DNA of 64,000 nt, from NCBI GenBank assembly GCA_964439265.1, contig CAYTOA010000016.1:10865-74864 (forward strand), given 5' to 3'. Made by a program: the position numbers and the translations under genes. The DNA comes from JAGVPT01 sp964439265. GTDB lineage: Bacteria; Bacteroidota; Ignavibacteria; UBA10030; UBA8401. This document shows positions 42,591 to 51,151 of this stretch, one piece after another. Under the pieces are notes generated by a model, which saw only the letters and a program-made list of their open reading frames with translations, made no database searches and was not told the DNA's origin. Position 1 is the stretch's first letter. Every line of letters begins with the position of its first letter.

Positions 42591-43022
42591 TCGTGTGAGC
42601 TTTCTCTACCAGTCTCTCTGCCGATGCAATGAAGGGAAAGGAATGCAGCCCGGCGGCGAAATTATCGGCAAAAAAGTTTGAGCCTTGATGGAAGTCTGCG
42701 GATGCATCGGCAGAATGCCCCGATCCCGTCTGCAGCGGTAATTTCCGCACATCGCGTTGCAGTACAGGGAAAGCAAAAGCCAGCGAGCCGCCGCTGGATT
42801 TTTCAGAAAAGGATATCGCGTACGGTATGCGGGAGTTCATTGCCGAGGGAGACGTTCGTTTTACTGTACGGCGGCTGCGATGCGGCGGCCTCAGGCATGT
42901 CATGCGTCCGGTTCACGCCGACGGTAAACACTTTCTCCACCGGGAGTAAGCATTGTGATGCGGTATGATACGAAATCACAGGGCGGTTTTCAAGGATCGA
43001 TAATGTCGGCCATTCGGGAGCG
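42591..43022. other. 432-bp region without a recognised gene
   Basis: It lies between the barrel-protein start and the pyrG stop. Two open frames shorter than 90 codons are visible, plus strand 42689-42949 and a minus-strand frame ending near 42788, with ordinary-looking amino-acid composition but no start codon with a ribosome site. It may hold the barrel-gene promoter and a gene remnant. Confidence 0.45.
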
Positions 43023-44651
43023 CTACTTCTTTTTATGCTTATCCTCCTGGAATTTCACGGCCGCCTTCACAAAATCCCTGAAAAGAGGATGCGGGCTGAG
43101 GAGGCGCGATTTCAGTTCCGGATGGAATTGCCCGGCGACAAACCACGGGTGCGACGGCAGTTCGATGATCTCGACGAGCGAGTTGTCCGGAGAAAGTCCG
43201 CTGAAAACCATTCCGCTCTCGCTCAGTTTTTTGCGGAACTTGTTATTTACTTCGTACCTGTGACGATGACGTTCGTAGATCAATTCCTTTTTGTACGCCT
43301 GGTGTGCTCTCGTTTTTTTCTGCACAATGCACGGGTACGCGCCGAGCCTCATCGTACCGCCGAGATTCTTCACGCCACGCTGGTCGATCATCAGGTCGAT
43401 CACGTTGAACTTTGTCTTTCGGAATTCGGTGCTGTTCGCCCCTCTCATACCGCACACGTTGCGGGCGAACTCGATGATCGCGCATTGGAGCCCGAGACAG
43501 ATCCCGAAGAAAGGAACGCCCCGTTCCCGGACGTAGCCGATCGCCTTGATCTTCCCCTCCACTCCGCGTTCACCGAACCCTCCGGGTATCAGCAGCCCCG
43601 ACACGTCCCCGAGATATTCATCGAGATTTGCGGCGTCGAGATCTTCGGCTTTGATCCATTTCAATTCTACCGCAACGTCGTTATCCGCGCCGGCATGGAT
43701 GAACGATTCGTTGATGCTCTTGTAAGCGTCTTTCAGGTCCGTGTACTTCCCGACAACGCCGATCGTGACATGGTCGCCCGGATTCTTGATCCGGTTCACC
43801 GTGCGGGACCACTGGCGCAAATCGCTCTTGCCGCATTTTAAGTTCAATTTCTCAATGACGATCTTGTCGAGGCCTTCCTTCTCAAACAACAGGGGAATCT
43901 CATAAATCGTATCGACGTCCCTGCCTTCAACGACCGACTCCGATTCGACGTTGCAGAAAAGCGCTATTTTTTCCTTCATCTCTTTCGAGAGCCGGCGTTC
44001 CGTCCGGCAAATAAGAACATCGGGCTGCACGCCGATCTCGAGCAGCGTTTTAACGCTATGCTGGGTCGGCTTCGTTTTCAGTTCCCCGGCAGATTTGATG
44101 TAAGGAACGAGCGTGACGTGGATGTTCAGCGCGTTACGCCGCCCGATGTGCAGCGTGAACTGCCGGATCGCCTCAAGAAAGGGCAGGCTTTCAATATCGC
44201 CGACCGTACCCCCGACCTCCGTGATGATGACGTCGTATTTGCCCGACGTGCCGAGCTGCGCGATACGCTTTTTGATCTCGTCGGTGATGTGAGGAATAAC
44301 CTGCACCGTCGCGCCGAGGTAATCTCCGCGGCGCTCTTTCGAAATGACTTCGTAATAGATCTGTCCGGTCGTGGAATTGTTCTGCCGCGAGGTGCTCACA
44401 TCCAGGAACCTCTCATAGTGTCCGAGGTCGAGGTCGCTTTCGGCCCCGTCGTCGGTAACGTAGACTTCCCCGTGCTGGAACGGGTTCATCGTCCCCGGAT
44501 CGACGTTGATATACGGATCGAATTTTTGCACGGTCACGCGCAGGCCCCTGGATTTGAGGAGCAACCCAAGCGACGCCGAGGCAATGCCTTTGCCCAGCGA
44601 CGACACCACGCCGCCGGTAATAAAAATATATTTTACATGATTAGTAGCCAA
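43023..44651 (-). CDS. pyrG: CTP synthase
   Basis: 542 residues. The amidoligase domain begins KYIFITGGVVSSLGKGI with the P-loop, then DPYINVDPGTMNPFQHGEV. The C-terminal class I glutamine amidotransferase has the nucleophile Cys in GICLGLQCAIIEFAR and the His/Glu in GQFHPELKSR. It makes CTP from UTP, ATP and glutamine. The start is a TTG (44651): no ATG or GTG fits the conserved N-terminus. Upstream kdsB uses CTP for CMP-Kdo, an often-seen neighbour pair. Confidence 0.97.
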   Translation of the reverse strand: MATNHVKYIFITGGVVSSLGKGIASASLGLLLKSRGLRVTVQKFDPYINVDPGTMNPFQHGEVYVTDDGAESDLDLGHYERFLDVSTSRQNNSTTGQIYYEVISKERRGDYLGATVQVIPHITDEIKKRIAQLGTSGKYDVIITEVGGTVGDIESLPFLEAIRQFTLHIGRRNALNIHVTLVPYIKSAGELKTKPTQHSVKTLLEIGVQPDVLICRTERRLSKEMKEKIALFCNVESESVVEGRDVDTIYEIPLLFEKEGLDKIVIEKLNLKCGKSDLRQWSRTVNRIKNPGDHVTIGVVGKYTDLKDAYKSINESFIHAGADNDVAVELKWIKAEDLDAANLDEYLGDVSGLLIPGGFGERGVEGKIKAIGYVRERGVPFFGICLGLQCAIIEFARNVCGMRGANSTEFRKTKFNVIDLMIDQRGVKNLGGTMRLGAYPCIVQKKTRAHQAYKKELIYERHRHRYEVNNKFRKKLSESGMVFSGLSPDNSLVEIIELPSHPWFVAGQFHPELKSRLLSPHPLFRDFVKAAVKFQEDKHKKK

Positions 44652-44671
44652 GGAACACCCTAAGCGAAATT

Positions 44672-44703
44672 ATGAATTAAGAATTAGGAATTAAGAATTA
44701 AAA
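44672..44703. repeat. Low-complexity tandem spacer (GAATTAA-type)
   Basis: Four imperfect copies of GAATTAA/GAATTAG (7 nt unit) between kdsB and pyrG. Confidence 0.65.
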
Positions 44704-44744
44704 ACGAACGATGTACGAACGGTCAGTACATGGTCCACGGGATA

Positions 44745-45500
44745 TTATTTCACGAGCTGATTTTTTACTTTTGCCCGGACGCGGTTGAGATCTTCCTGAG
44801 TATCGACCGGGATCGAATCAAATTCCGTGATCGTTACCTTCACCCGAAATCCGTGTTCAAGGATCCGAAGCTGCTCAAGCTTCTCGGCCTGCTCGAGGGG
44901 TGTCGGTTCCAGCGACGCGTAATGCTGAAGGAAGGAGCCGCGGTACACGTAGATCCCAAAATGTTTGAAGAACATGGCCCGTTTCAGCCAGTCCGTCACT
45001 TCCGCTGAATCGCGGACGAATGGAACGAGCGAGCGTGTAAAATAGAGGGCATAGTTATTCTTGTCGACCACGACTTTTACGATGTTGGGCGTCAACAAAT
45101 CGTCCAGCGAGGTGATCTTTTTCACCGCTGTGCCCACGACAGCCGAGGCGTCGTCGATCAGCAATTGAACCGTCTGATCGATCATCGCAGGATCGATCAA
45201 CGGCTCATCTCCCTGGACATTAACGATGATATCAGCATCGAGCCCCCGGGCAGCGAGGGCAACTCTATCGCTCCCGCTCTGAATGGTCGAGGGCGTCATG
45301 ACCGCTGTGCCGCCAAATTTCTTCACAGCCGATTCGATCCGTTCGTCGTCGGTCGCGACAACGACATCCGTCAGCAAGCGAGATTGTTTCGCCCTTTCGT
45401 AGACACGCTGCACCATCGGCTTGCCGCAAATGTCCTCCAGAGATTTTGCCGGAAGCCGCTGCGACGCGTAACGGGACGGTATGATGCCGACGATTTTCAA
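44745..45500 (-). CDS. kdsB: 3-deoxy-manno-octulosonate cytidylyltransferase
   Basis: 251 residues. IVGIIPSRYASQRLPAKSL (nucleotide-binding loop), VATDDERI, VNVQGDEPLIDP and LEQLRILEHG are KdsB signatures. It activates Kdo as CMP-Kdo for LPS inner-core synthesis in the cytosol, which shows a Gram-negative envelope. The start is probably TTG 45500, with GGAGA 7 nt upstream and the conserved N-terminus right after it; the longer frame would read into a repeat. Confidence 0.95.
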   Translation of the reverse strand: MKIVGIIPSRYASQRLPAKSLEDICGKPMVQRVYERAKQSRLLTDVVVATDDERIESAVKKFGGTAVMTPSTIQSGSDRVALAARGLDADIIVNVQGDEPLIDPAMIDQTVQLLIDDASAVVGTAVKKITSLDDLLTPNIVKVVVDKNNYALYFTRSLVPFVRDSAEVTDWLKRAMFFKHFGIYVYRGSFLQHYASLEPTPLEQAEKLEQLRILEHGFRVKVTITEFDSIPVDTQEDLNRVRAKVKNQLVK

Positions 45501-45596
45501 TTTGCAATCTCCAATATGCGATTTGAGACATTGCTGCCCGTGCAGAGATGGAGGGCAAACAATTGTAAATTGCAAATTGCAAATCGAAAATAGATC
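45493..45596. repeat. Low-complexity tandem spacer (AATTTGCAA-type)
   Basis: Units such as CAATTTGCAATC, CAATATGCGATTTG and ATTGTAAATTGCAAATTGCAAATC fill the gap between gatC and kdsB and touch the kdsB start codon region. Confidence 0.55.
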
Positions 45597-45597
45597 A

Positions 45598-45885
45598 TCA
45601 TCCTATCACCTTCGGCACTTTGAAGAACGCATCAGTTTTTGCCGGCGCGTTCTTTAGGGCATCCTCCGGCGGAATTGAGGGCTTGGCGACATCGTCCCGA
45701 AAGACGTTGCTCAACTCGATCACATGGGAGAGCGGCTCGACGGTGGAAGTATCGAGCTCGTTCAATTTCTCGATATACTTCAGGATATCATTGAGTTCGT
45801 GGGCCAGCTTCTCTTTTTCCTTTTCGTTGAATTCCAACCGTGCGAGTTCGGCAATATGCTCCACGTCCTTTATTGTTACTGCCAT
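45598..45885 (-). CDS. gatC: Asp/Glu-tRNA amidotransferase subunit C
   Basis: 95 residues: ITIKDVEHIAELARLEFNEK, LNDILKYIEKLNELDTSTVE and FRDDVAKPS are GatC signatures. It stabilises the GatAB complex that converts misacylated Glu-tRNA(Gln) or Asp-tRNA(Asn). gatA and gatB are not in the window, so the complex is encoded at separate loci. Confidence 0.95.
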   Translation of the reverse strand: MAVTIKDVEHIAELARLEFNEKEKEKLAHELNDILKYIEKLNELDTSTVEPLSHVIELSNVFRDDVAKPSIPPEDALKNAPAKTDAFFKVPKVIG

Positions 45886-45988
45886 TATGATCTCTCCGAT
45901 AAAAAAATGATACTTAGATCACTGAAAACTGGATACGGGAGGCAGGAGACAGAAGGAATATTTTCCTGCGTCCAACATTTCTATTCCT

Positions 45989-46705
45989 TCAGGTAATATC
46001 TTCTCTGTAGTTGAGTTCTATGATCCCTCTCACGCGCTTCATCAATGCGAGCTCCTCGTCCCGGCTTGTGATGTGCGACGTGTCGATCGGTTTATCCATC
46101 AGTAATTCAATCGGGCTCGGACGGATATCGAGAGACGCCTTGGGCAGGATCTTAAAGCTGCCGTTGATCGTGATCGGAACGATCGGCACGCCCGATCTCG
46201 CCGCAAGCGTGAAAGCACCTCGTTTAAACGGAAGAAGCTTACCATCGCGCGTGCGCGTTCCCTCAGCAAAAAGAATTACCGAACCCCCGGTCTTGATAGC
46301 CTCTGCCGCACGGTCGATGCTCTTCATTGCCTTGGCCCCTCTTGCACGATCGACCACGATGTGATGGCCCCACCTGAGGGCCCAGCCCCAGAGAGGAACA
46401 TAGGACAATTCTTTCTTAAACATGATACGCACACGGGGCAGCACGGACATCACCGCAGGAATGTCGAACATGCTTGCATGGTTCGTAACGAAGATATAAG
46501 CTCCGTCCTCCCGAATGTTCTCTATTCCGCGCACCCGAACCTCGATCCCGCAGACTCTTAAACAAAGCTTTGACCAGGTACTTCCCGCCCAAAAATAAGT
46601 TCGACCGTCTTTTTCAACGAGAAGACTGAAAAGCGCGATGATTGAAAAGCCGATATTCGCAGTCACCATGATGACGATCCGGCCGATAGTCAAGATCAGA
46701 CGCAT
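45989..46705 (-). CDS. plsC: 1-acyl-sn-glycerol-3-phosphate acyltransferase
   Basis: 238 residues. One or two N-terminal membrane helices precede the catalytic NHASMFD (NHxSxxD) and FAEGTRTR (EGTR) motifs; a third block GVPIVPITI is also present. It acylates lysophosphatidic acid to phosphatidic acid. The start ATG shares bases with the stop of the M48 protease gene (TAATG). Confidence 0.93.
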   Translation of the reverse strand: MRLILTIGRIVIMVTANIGFSIIALFSLLVEKDGRTYFWAGSTWSKLCLRVCGIEVRVRGIENIREDGAYIFVTNHASMFDIPAVMSVLPRVRIMFKKELSYVPLWGWALRWGHHIVVDRARGAKAMKSIDRAAEAIKTGGSVILFAEGTRTRDGKLLPFKRGAFTLAARSGVPIVPITINGSFKILPKASLDIRPSPIELLMDKPIDTSHITSRDEELALMKRVRGIIELNYREDIT

Positions 46706-47844
46706 TACGCCTTCTCCGCTGCACGAATTCTTTTCTCGATCGACGGGTGGCTGTAAAAGAGAAATTCAATTATCGGATGCGGCGCTGTATCGGCGAGGTT
46801 CATATCGGCCAGCTTCCTCATCGTGGACATGAACGCAGCGGCATTTCCGGTTCTCTCAACCGCATAGCGGTCGGCCTCGAACTCATATTTTCTCGATAAG
46901 ACGTTCGACAACGGCGACGTGAGAAGCGAATAGACTCCCAGCCAAAGGGCCAGCAGCGGAAGCGCCGCAAGCTGATCGACGGATGAGAATCCAAACCATC
47001 CGAGTGAGAGAGAATAGAGCTTCGAGGTGATGAACAGGCCTGCATAAATGCTCACGGTGCCCACAATGATGTTTTTCCAGATGTGGCCGTGGACGTAATG
47101 ACCGAGTTCGTGCGCAAACACCGTTTCGACCTCGTCATCCGAGAAATGCTGCATGAGGGTATCTCCCAGGATGATCCGCTTCGACTTCCCTATTCCCGTA
47201 AACCCTGCGTTCGCCTTCTTTGTCGTCTTGCTCAGGTTGAACGTGAAAATTCCCGTCACGTTCATGCGGGTGTTTTTACAAAGCGAGAGAATTCGTTCCT
47301 TCAGGGCTTCGTTCTGCAGAGGAGTAAATTTGTAAAAAAGGGGCATGATGAACACCGGCACTATTCTGGAAAGCAGCATCGACACGGCAAACATTGCGGT
47401 CGCAACCGGCAGCCACCAGTACGTTTGGTACTCGCGCAGGAAAAAATAGAACAAAAGCATCAGCGGGACCGCGACAGGGATGCTGACGAGGAATCCTTTT
47501 CCCTGTTCCCAGACCCACTGAAAGAAATTTTGGTTCGACAAATTATAACGATGCTCGACGACATAACCCGAGTAAAAACTGAGCGGGAAAGAGACGATTC
47601 CGCTGAGCGCTCCGAGCAATGCGCCAAAAAGGAGAAGCGCAGCATACGGCGATCGGGTGTATGAATGAACGAAATTCTCAACGCGCAATGAAAAACCCGT
47701 CACGATAACCGCCGCCATAATCGCAAATGAAAAAATTGTCCCGACAAGAGACAACGTTAATTTCATGCGGCTGTATATTTTTGCCTGGGATGATTGTGCC
47801 GGCGCATGTGTGGTCTCTGCATCAACGGCACGAAGGATTTTCAT
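46705..47844 (-). CDS. M48 family metallopeptidase (Ste24/CaaX-protease type)
   Basis: 379 residues from ATG 47844. The N-terminal M48_N membrane region (YARIKLT-like SRMKLTLSLVGTIFSFAIM) is followed by helices and the zinc site FAHELGHYVHGH (HExxH) with the third ligand Glu in YEFEADRYAVERTG. Conserved SNxLSRKYEFEAD and FYSHPSIEKRI are as in Ste24 peptidases. It probably takes part in envelope-protein quality control or processing. A longer form from 47979 is open; the conserved start favours 47844. Followed by plsC. Confidence 0.9.
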   Translation of the reverse strand: MKILRAVDAETTHAPAQSSQAKIYSRMKLTLSLVGTIFSFAIMAAVIVTGFSLRVENFVHSYTRSPYAALLLFGALLGALSGIVSFPLSFYSGYVVEHRYNLSNQNFFQWVWEQGKGFLVSIPVAVPLMLLFYFFLREYQTYWWLPVATAMFAVSMLLSRIVPVFIMPLFYKFTPLQNEALKERILSLCKNTRMNVTGIFTFNLSKTTKKANAGFTGIGKSKRIILGDTLMQHFSDDEVETVFAHELGHYVHGHIWKNIIVGTVSIYAGLFITSKLYSLSLGWFGFSSVDQLAALPLLALWLGVYSLLTSPLSNVLSRKYEFEADRYAVERTGNAAAFMSTMRKLADMNLADTAPHPIIEFLFYSHPSIEKRIRAAEKA

Positions 47845-47983
47845 GGACGAAACAACGCGAGGGTTGGTGTTCTGTGGTTTTTCAATAATACAAAAAGGGG
47901 AGAAGAAAAACAAGGAGAAGATCAGGGAGACGTGAAACATGTTCCACGCGGCACCGTACGATCGCGCAGCGCCCATCATCCCG

Positions 47984-48799
47984 TCAGGAAGAAGCCTTCA
48001 CGGCAACAACGAGCAGTCCAGTTCCACGCGTGTTGGTGAATTTATAGTCCGCGTACATCAGAAGGAGTGTCAGCCACAACGTGAGAAGATAATAGAAGGG
48101 AAGAATGACGAAGAATAGCTTGCTTCTGTTCAGCAACAGCATCGGAATCTTAATCCCCAGCCGCCATGCCGCGCTGCCGATCGGCCCGTACGTATACGTT
48201 ACTTTTTCGAGGTGAAACCCGGCGCTCTTCAGCTTTCGCGTGATATCGTCGACCGAGTAGCCATTGCGGGCATGCTCTTCGATGAAACTTGGGTCACTCT
48301 CGTCGTGAGCGTCCGAGCCGCCGAGGTTGGACGGAGTGTTTATCAACACTTTTCCCCCCGGTTTCAACGCCTTGAAGAAGTTCTTGAAGACCTGCACGTC
48401 GTCGTGAATATGTTCCATCACATCGACGGATAAGATAAAATCAAACTCGCCGTTGTGCTTGGGGATTGTCAGGTCTTCAACTTCGAACGCAACGTTTCGG
48501 AGCTTCCGTTTCGAGAAAAAGGAGCGGCAGTCGGCAATCTGCTCGTCTTTCACATCAACCGCATAGATGGCCGCAGAACGAAAGTGTTTCGCGCAGTAGT
48601 ACGAGTACTGTCCAAAGCCGCTTCCGGCGTCGAACATCGTGAACGGCTCTTTTCTCCCTCCCAGCAGCTGTCGCAGCGCGCGCTTGACGTACCATTCACG
48701 CAAGAACATGACACCAAGGAGCGTGTAGAAGAATCTCCGCACCAGCGGGCTCGTCCGTGCGACGTTGCCGATCACATTTTTAATAGGGTCGTAGTGCAT
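47984..48799 (-). CDS. Class I SAM-dependent methyltransferase
   Basis: 271 residues. The SAM-binding motif is FDAGSGFGQYSYY, followed by an acidic strand end (AVDVKDEQIADC) and FDFILSVDVMEHI, as in small-molecule or glycan methyltransferases (Methyltransf_11/25). The C-terminal third has a hydrophobic stretch (FVILPFYYLLTLWLTLLLM) that could anchor it to the membrane. It sits between a protease gene and a glycosyltransferase cluster, so a surface glycan or lipid is a plausible substrate. Start ATG 48799; the frame start is TTG. Confidence 0.85.
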   Translation of the reverse strand: MHYDPIKNVIGNVARTSPLVRRFFYTLLGVMFLREWYVKRALRQLLGGRKEPFTMFDAGSGFGQYSYYCAKHFRSAAIYAVDVKDEQIADCRSFFSKRKLRNVAFEVEDLTIPKHNGEFDFILSVDVMEHIHDDVQVFKNFFKALKPGGKVLINTPSNLGGSDAHDESDPSFIEEHARNGYSVDDITRKLKSAGFHLEKVTYTYGPIGSAAWRLGIKIPMLLLNRSKLFFVILPFYYLLTLWLTLLLMYADYKFTNTRGTGLLVVAVKASS

Positions 48800-48896
48800 A
48801 TTCAATGATCAATGAACAATCAACAATGAACAGCTATTGAATCGGTCTGTTCAATGTTGATTGATGATTGTTGATTGTTAATTGTTCAATTGCTTC
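48800..48896. repeat. Low-complexity tandem spacer (CAATGAA/TTGATTG-type)
   Basis: Imperfect 7-10 nt units (TCAATGAACAATCAACAATG; GATTGATGATTGTTGATTG) lie on both sides of 48838, forming a loose dyad. The right half encodes the C-terminal residues of the glycosyltransferase that ends at 48834. Confidence 0.65.
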
Positions 48897-49988
48897 CACC
48901 ATGTTGTCCCACGAATATTTCTTCTTTTCGCACGCAGCGCCGGCTGAGAGTTTTTCTTCCAGGTTTTCCGAATAGAATTTCTTGATCGCGTCCGCCAGCT
49001 TTGCCGGGTCGTTCGGCGGCACGATCAGCCCCGAAACTCCGTCGACGACGACTTCGGCGAGTCCGCCGACAGCGGTCGCGATGACCGGCCTGTCGAAATT
49101 GTACGCTATTTGAGCGATCCCGCTTTGCGTTGCGGAAAGATACGGCAGAATAACCGCGTCCGCGGCAGAAAAATACTCGCCGACCTTTTCGTTCGGCACA
49201 TAGTCGGACACAACGTCGATGACATCGCGAACCTGTGCGTCCGAGATGTGCCACCGGTATTTCTCTTCGTCCTCATAGAATTCGCCGACGACAAGCAATT
49301 TGACGCTGAGAGATTTCTTTACCTCTTTCATCGCGTCGATCATCACGTGCAGTCCTTTGTACGAACGGACATAACCGAAGAAAAGAATCACCTTTTCATC
49401 CCGGATATGCAGCGCCGCGCGCGCTTCCTTCTTTCCTAACCGCGGACCGAAGATCTCATAGACCGGATGCGGCACTTTCTTGTACCGAGGTTTCTCTACC
49501 GTTTCCAGAAGATCCTTTTCAACGCTGTCCGACTGCACGATATACGCGTCCACAAATTTGAACGCATACCAGGTAAACAGCGCGTCGCCGGGCCGATGCT
49601 CGTGCGGTATGACATTATCGCAGATCGCAATCACCTTCGTTCTTCTCCGGTACTTCAGCAGTGCACAGATCGTTCCGAAGCACGGGCCGAAAAACGGAAG
49701 CCAGTATTTAAAAATCACAACGTCGGCATTTCTCTTGCGCAGCGCTATCCCGACTCTGATCCAGTTGAACGGATTCACCGAATCGATCAATGGTTCGCTT
49801 GCCACCGGCAGGCCGGGGTCCCCTTTTTCTTCCTGCGTCTTCCCTGGAAAAAACATGTTCGGATACTGCCGCTTAAAGGAGATAATTTCTACGCGATGTT
49901 TTTTCTTCAGATGGGTATACAGAAGGGCGTTGTAGTGAGCGATACCTCCGCGCAAAGGATACGCCGTGCCGAGAATGAGGATATTCAT
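48834..49988 (-). CDS. Glycosyltransferase family 4
   Basis: 384 residues. GT-B fold: N-terminal ILGTAYPLRGGIAHYNALL, C-terminal donor site FFGYVRSYKGLHVMIDAM, ILPYLSATQSGIAQIAYNF and the GLAEVVVDGVSGLIVPP motif with the nucleotide-sugar Glu/Gly pattern. It transfers a sugar from a nucleotide donor, retaining configuration. The real product probably ends near EQL; the last residues (TINNHQSTLNRPIQ) come from a low-complexity spacer. ATG 49988 is chosen because the family starts there; the long form overlaps the upstream gene. Confidence 0.9.
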   Translation of the reverse strand: MNILILGTAYPLRGGIAHYNALLYTHLKKKHRVEIISFKRQYPNMFFPGKTQEEKGDPGLPVASEPLIDSVNPFNWIRVGIALRKRNADVVIFKYWLPFFGPCFGTICALLKYRRRTKVIAICDNVIPHEHRPGDALFTWYAFKFVDAYIVQSDSVEKDLLETVEKPRYKKVPHPVYEIFGPRLGKKEARAALHIRDEKVILFFGYVRSYKGLHVMIDAMKEVKKSLSVKLLVVGEFYEDEEKYRWHISDAQVRDVIDVVSDYVPNEKVGEYFSAADAVILPYLSATQSGIAQIAYNFDRPVIATAVGGLAEVVVDGVSGLIVPPNDPAKLADAIKKFYSENLEEKLSAGAACEKKKYSWDNMVEAIEQLTINNHQSTLNRPIQ

Positions 49989-49998
49989 CGCCTGCGCA

Positions 49999-51066
49999 TC
50001 AACCGGATGCTCCCAGAAGTTGCCGTACCGATGCCACCACGCGTTCAGGGTAGAGATACTGCATACAATTATTGGGACACGTCGGGGAAAAATAGCACGT
50101 GCATTCAAAGTCGGGTTCAAGGATTTCCCCGAGTCCGTACAGCTCAAATTCGTTCTTGTTAAAAATATTATTGAACAACACGATCTTCTTTTCGCGCCCG
50201 ATCGTAATATGCATGGCCATCGTTACCGCCGTTACGACGAGGTCGCATTGGTCGATGAGGTTGATAAATTGTTTCAACGGGTAGTGGCCGAAGTATTTAG
50301 CCTTCGCCGCCTTTGCGATCTTCATATTCTTCTTGTGTTCCTGCTCGCCCCCGAGAAGGAATACTTCGTAACCGGCTTTTCTAAGCGCGATCGCCGCTGC
50401 AATCCAATATTTCTCCGGCCAGAGCCTCGATGTCCAGCGTCCGCCGCATCCGGTGTTGAGGCCGACTATTTTTTTCTTTCCGCTGACTTCCCACCGTTTG
50501 TCCTTCCACGGCTCGAACGGAAGGATGTATTTCTCGCCGTTGAACTTGAAACCGCACATTTCAAAAAGTTCCTGCGGATAGCTTTTTGTATTCGCCTTGT
50601 TCACATCATCGAAGATGCCGGTCAGAAACTTTGCTTCGGCGTCCTTATCAGCCGGAGCGCATGCCCCGTTCTTCAGGATAAATCCCTTCTTACTGTCCGC
50701 TGCGATCTGAAGAGCAAGTGCGCACGCTTCCCGGTCCTTGTCCAGGTTGTACAGGATGTCGAACTTTACGGACCGGAGTGCAACGACATTTTCCAGGGTA
50801 AATTTCAACCGGACATCTACCGATTCGGGTAGCATTTCCGGGGTCAGCGTGAGCCACCAGATCTTTGCGCGGGGGAATTCTTTCTTTAGGCGGTGGAGTA
50901 GCGGCGTCGTGCGGATGACATCGCCGATCGCTCCGAGTTTGATGATCAGAATGTTCTTGTCGACGGGGTCGTAGTATGTGCATCCATCGCAGTGAACGCC
51001 GTGCTCTTTATGGGGCTTGCATGGGACATCACCGCGAAAGTGGCGGCAGTCGGTCTTTAGAATCAT
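49999..51066 (-). CDS. Glycosyltransferase family 9 (heptosyltransferase-like) with N-terminal Cys/His motif
   Basis: 355 residues. ILIIKLGAIGDVIRTTPLL (GT9 N-terminal signature) and GLNTGCGGRWTSRLWPEKYW and HITIGREKK in the C-terminal half match ADP-heptose:LPS heptosyltransferases. The first 32 residues carry C7-x8-C16-x8-C-x2-C plus His residues (DCRHFRGDVPCKP, HCDGCTYYDP), a pattern that could bind a metal. It is expected to act in LPS core or glycan synthesis. Ten bases separate it from the GT4 gene. Confidence 0.88.
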   Translation of the reverse strand: MILKTDCRHFRGDVPCKPHKEHGVHCDGCTYYDPVDKNILIIKLGAIGDVIRTTPLLHRLKKEFPRAKIWWLTLTPEMLPESVDVRLKFTLENVVALRSVKFDILYNLDKDREACALALQIAADSKKGFILKNGACAPADKDAEAKFLTGIFDDVNKANTKSYPQELFEMCGFKFNGEKYILPFEPWKDKRWEVSGKKKIVGLNTGCGGRWTSRLWPEKYWIAAAIALRKAGYEVFLLGGEQEHKKNMKIAKAAKAKYFGHYPLKQFINLIDQCDLVVTAVTMAMHITIGREKKIVLFNNIFNKNEFELYGLGEILEPDFECTCYFSPTCPNNCMQYLYPERVVASVRQLLGASG

Positions 51067-51151
51067 GAGCTCTTGATAGTATCGTTAGCGACGGGCGGCC
51101 GCAATTCGGGAATGCTGGGATCAAAGGATGTGGAAACCTCTGCCGCACCGA

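Noticed and set aside
42346..42903. Minus-strand frame of 185 codons
   Set aside because: It overlaps the 5' part of the barrel-protein gene by about 245 bp in another frame and is Ser/Arg-rich, typical of a shadow frame.
43035..43841. Plus-strand frame of 268 codons opposite pyrG
   Set aside because: Antisense shadow of a well-conserved gene; length results from the G+C-rich third positions.
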